64,000 bases of DNA, taken from positions 1,085,309 to 1,149,308 of the forward strand of contig NZ_FOIK01000001.1 of NCBI RefSeq assembly GCF_900111565.1, read 5' to 3'. Positions 61,909 to 64,000 of the stretch are shown one piece after another. A program made the translations under genes and the position numbers. A model generated the notes under the pieces. The model made no database searches. It was not told the DNA's origin and saw nothing but the letters and a program-made list of their open reading frames with translations. The stretch comes from Paenibacillus sp. NFR01 (GTDB lineage: Bacteria > Bacillota > Bacilli > Paenibacillales > Paenibacillaceae). Position 1 is the stretch's first letter, and every line of letters starts with the position of its first letter.

Positions 61909-63120
61909 CTAACTTAACTCCAGTCCTTTCGTCTCCCTGCCCAGCAGCAGTACCGCGAGCGCCCCGATGATAATGGTCACGAAGAACAGCATGAAAATCG
62001 TGCTGATGTGGACCGAACGGTCGACCAGCGTGCCGACCAGCGTCGGGGCAATGATGCCGCCGATCCGCCCGAATGCGGTAGCCAGACCCGCCCCGGTGGA
62101 GCGAAGCGCGGTCGGATATAACTCCGGCGTGTAGGCGTACATGCCGCCCCAGGCGCCGAGATTGAAGAACGAAAGGCAAATCCCCGCCGCCATTAGCATG
62201 CCTTCCGTTGTCGCGTTGCCGAACCAGGCGGCACTGCCGGCGGTAAGCAGCAGATAGATAACCAGGACAAACTTGCGGCCGAATTTTTCAATGAAATAAG
62301 CCGCGGTAAAGTAACCAGGTAGCTGGGCCAGCGTCATGATCAGCACGTACTCGAAGCTTTTCACGAGACTGAAGCCTTTCAGCACCATGACCGTCGGCAG
62401 CCACAGGAACATTCCATAATAAGAGAAGACAACCGTGAACCACAGAATCCAGAGCATCACCGTCGATTTGCGGTATTCCGCATTCCAGACGGTTGCGATC
62501 CGCTTGCGGAGCGACACTGGCGCACTCTTGACCGCAGCGAAGCGCGGCGAGTCGTCGATGGTCCGTCGCAGCACCAGCGCGTACAGTGCCGGAATGGCGC
62601 CGATGACAAAGGCGATTCGCCAGCCGTAATTCGGAATGACGAAATAAGCGATCAGCGCCGAGGCAATCCAGCCAACGGCCCAGAAGCTTTCCAGCAGCAC
62701 GACAGCGCGGCCGCGTTCTTTGGCGGGCATGCTCTCCGAAACGAGCGTCGAGGCAACCGGAAGCTCGCCCCCGAGCCCGAACCCGGCGATGAAGCGCAAA
62801 ACGCATAACACCGCGTACCCTGCCGCAAACGCAGACAGCCCGCTGGCCACCGAGAAGACCAGCAGCGTCCACAGCAGCACCGACTTGCGGCCGAAACGGT
62901 CGGCGAGAATCCCCGCGGCTGCGGCGCCGATCGCCATTCCGACCGAGTTAATGCTGGTTAAATATCCGATTTTATCCGGTCCGAGCGACCATTCCTTTGC
63001 CAGCGCAGCAACGACGAAAGAAATCATTCCCACGTCCATCGCGTCAAACATCCAGCTGATGCCTGCGCTCAGCAGCAGTTTCCGCTGCTTCGGTTCCCGG
63101 AGCATTTGCATATGACTCAT
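61909..63120 (-). CDS. MFS transporter, aromatic acid/sugar-type
   Basis: 403 aa with about 12 membrane spans. Motif A DRFGRKSVLLW after the second span and the corresponding IEKFGRKFVL after the eighth are visible; the ISWMFDAMDVGMISFVVAAL start resembles the aromatic-acid:H+ symporter group (AAHS/SV2-like). The substrate is unknown. A GGGGTGGG site lies 5 nt before ATG 63120. The gene faces away from the CNNM gene across 185 bp. Confidence 0.9.
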   Translation of the reverse strand: MSHMQMLREPKQRKLLLSAGISWMFDAMDVGMISFVVAALAKEWSLGPDKIGYLTSINSVGMAIGAAAAGILADRFGRKSVLLWTLLVFSVASGLSAFAAGYAVLCVLRFIAGFGLGGELPVASTLVSESMPAKERGRAVVLLESFWAVGWIASALIAYFVIPNYGWRIAFVIGAIPALYALVLRRTIDDSPRFAAVKSAPVSLRKRIATVWNAEYRKSTVMLWILWFTVVFSYYGMFLWLPTVMVLKGFSLVKSFEYVLIMTLAQLPGYFTAAYFIEKFGRKFVLVIYLLLTAGSAAWFGNATTEGMLMAAGICLSFFNLGAWGGMYAYTPELYPTALRSTGAGLATAFGRIGGIIAPTLVGTLVDRSVHISTIFMLFFVTIIIGALAVLLLGRETKGLELS

Positions 63121-63305
63121 GTCGACCCACCCCTTCCTGACTTCACAATTTCGACATTTTATCTATTTCTTTTCCTAATATTAGTGATGTAAAGTGCAAA
63201 AATCAAGAAATTGCCTCCGCGCAAAAATTGCTCTTTCTTTTTAAACAACTTAAACTGTAGGAATATGCACTTATTTATAACCAAGAGAGGGATGGTAACA
63301 GTTTT

Positions 63306-64000
63306 ATGGGTATAGGACTTAGTTTGACGCTGGTGGCCATTTTGATTGTTTTAACCGCTTTTTTTGTAGCGACGGAATTTGCGATGGTACGGCTCAGAGG
63401 CAGCCTGATCAGCCAAATGGTGCTGGAGGGCCGTAAAAACGCGTTGGCGATCGAAAAAGTCGCCGCCAACCTGGACGGATACCTATCCGCATGCCAGCTC
63501 GGTATCACGATTACGGCTCTGGGCATCGGTGCTCTCGCGGAACCCGCTTTCGAGCAGCTGCTGCTGCCGGTTTTCGATTGGGTTCATCTCAGCCACAGCT
63601 TCAGCGAGCCGGTCGCGTTTATACTGGCGTTCCTGATTGCGACGTTTCTGCATGTGGTGGTCGGCGAGCTGGCGCCCAAGACGGCGGCGATCAACATTCC
63701 GGAAAAAATCAGTCAATTTACCGCTCCGTTAATCATCTGGTTCTATAAATTGCTGTATCCGCTCATCTGGCTGATGAACGGTTCGGCGAATCTGCTGGTC
63801 CGCGTATTTGGCATGAAGCCGGCCAGCGAGCACGGGGATGCGCATTCCGAGGAAGAAATCCGGCTTATTTTGTCCGAAAGCTATGAGAACGGCAAAATCA
63901 ACAAAGCGGAATACGGGTATGTGAACCGGATCTTCACCTTCGACCAAATGCTGGCGAAAGACATCATGGTGCCGCGCACCGACATGGTGTGCCTGTTCAC
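63306..64000 (+). CDS. CNNM/CorC-type (hemolysin family) membrane protein, 3'-truncated
   Basis: The gene runs off the window. Start ATG 63306 (MGIGLSLTLVAILIVL). Three or four spans of the CNNM transmembrane domain are present (TAFFVATEFAMVRLRGSLIS, ACQLGITITALGIGALAEPA, LHVVVGELAPKTAAINIPEK), then the acidic linker and the start of the CBS domain (VPRTDMV). Family members affect Mg2+ or Co2+ homeostasis; Bacillus YhdP/YrkA-type. AGAGAGGG is upstream of the start. Confidence 0.9.
   Translation, partial: MGIGLSLTLVAILIVLTAFFVATEFAMVRLRGSLISQMVLEGRKNALAIEKVAANLDGYLSACQLGITITALGIGALAEPAFEQLLLPVFDWVHLSHSFSEPVAFILAFLIATFLHVVVGELAPKTAAINIPEKISQFTAPLIIWFYKLLYPLIWLMNGSANLLVRVFGMKPASEHGDAHSEEEIRLILSESYENGKINKAEYGYVNRIFTFDQMLAKDIMVPRTDMVCLF

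Overview
The window looks like chromosome from an endospore-forming, saccharolytic member of the Firmicutes, most likely Paenibacillus or a close relative. The reasons are a complete gerA-type germinant receptor operon, AGGAGG-type ribosome binding sites with frequent TTG and GTG starts, a YesM/YesN two-component pair beside a sugar ABC importer, secreted beta-helix polysaccharidases (GH87- and GH120-like), and WYL, DinB, GntR/YtrA and LysR genes typical of Bacillales. This assignment is inference; no rRNA or tRNA gene was seen.

Region 1 (1-10.9 kb) is an anaerobic hydrogen module on the + strand: the 3' part of a TPP-dependent pyruvate/2-oxoacid:ferredoxin oxidoreductase beta subunit, then hydC-hydB-hydA (a trimeric, probably electron-bifurcating [FeFe] hydrogenase), hydG, a divergent hydF-like GTPase, aspartate ammonia-lyase and a canonical hydF. 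The oxidoreductase supplies reduced ferredoxin, the hydrogenase can combine ferredoxin and NADH to make H2, and the downstream genes build the H-cluster. No hydE is visible, while hydF is present twice.

Region 2 (11-17 kb) has a divergent Rrf2 regulator/azoreductase-HD pair with a perfect palindromic operator candidate, a stand-alone IF-3 paralogue and a GH120 beta-xylosidase. Region 3 (16.8-26.9 kb) is AT-rich by eye and decayed. It holds two copies of a hairpin-bearing repeat element, a broken second copy of the IF-3 paralogue, remnants of CoA-disulfide reductase, DsbA, TetR, RsgA and a possible transposon accessory gene. Intact cargo-like genes (two enzymes, an ABC exporter, a methyltransferase, a regulator and an alpha/beta hydrolase) lie among them.

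Region 4 (26.9-34.9 kb) carries a secreted BNR_4 beta-propeller, small regulators (WYL, AraC, LysR), DinB, an epoxide hydrolase, an SDR and a DUF1330 protein. Region 5 (34.9-43.4 kb) holds gerAA-gerAC-gerAB plus an overlapping 51-codon membrane gene, a FusB-type EF-G-binding protein with an attenuator-like leader, and a short UvrA-like ATPase divergent from a tandem-MerR regulator. Region 6 (43.4-56.4 kb) has a very large GH87-like alpha-1,3-glucanase, a YtrA-type regulator with an ABC exporter, two small-protein genes, and a sugar importer (binding protein, two permeases) with its histidine kinase and response regulator.

Region 7 (56.6-61.9 kb) is a tightly overlapping three-gene operon: TerB-domain protein, BrxD-like P-loop ATPase and Lhr-like DEAD helicase. 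Its composition matches the anti-phage system Shango, and an intrinsic terminator stands immediately upstream of its first gene. The window ends with an MFS transporter and the start of a CNNM/CorC-type membrane protein.
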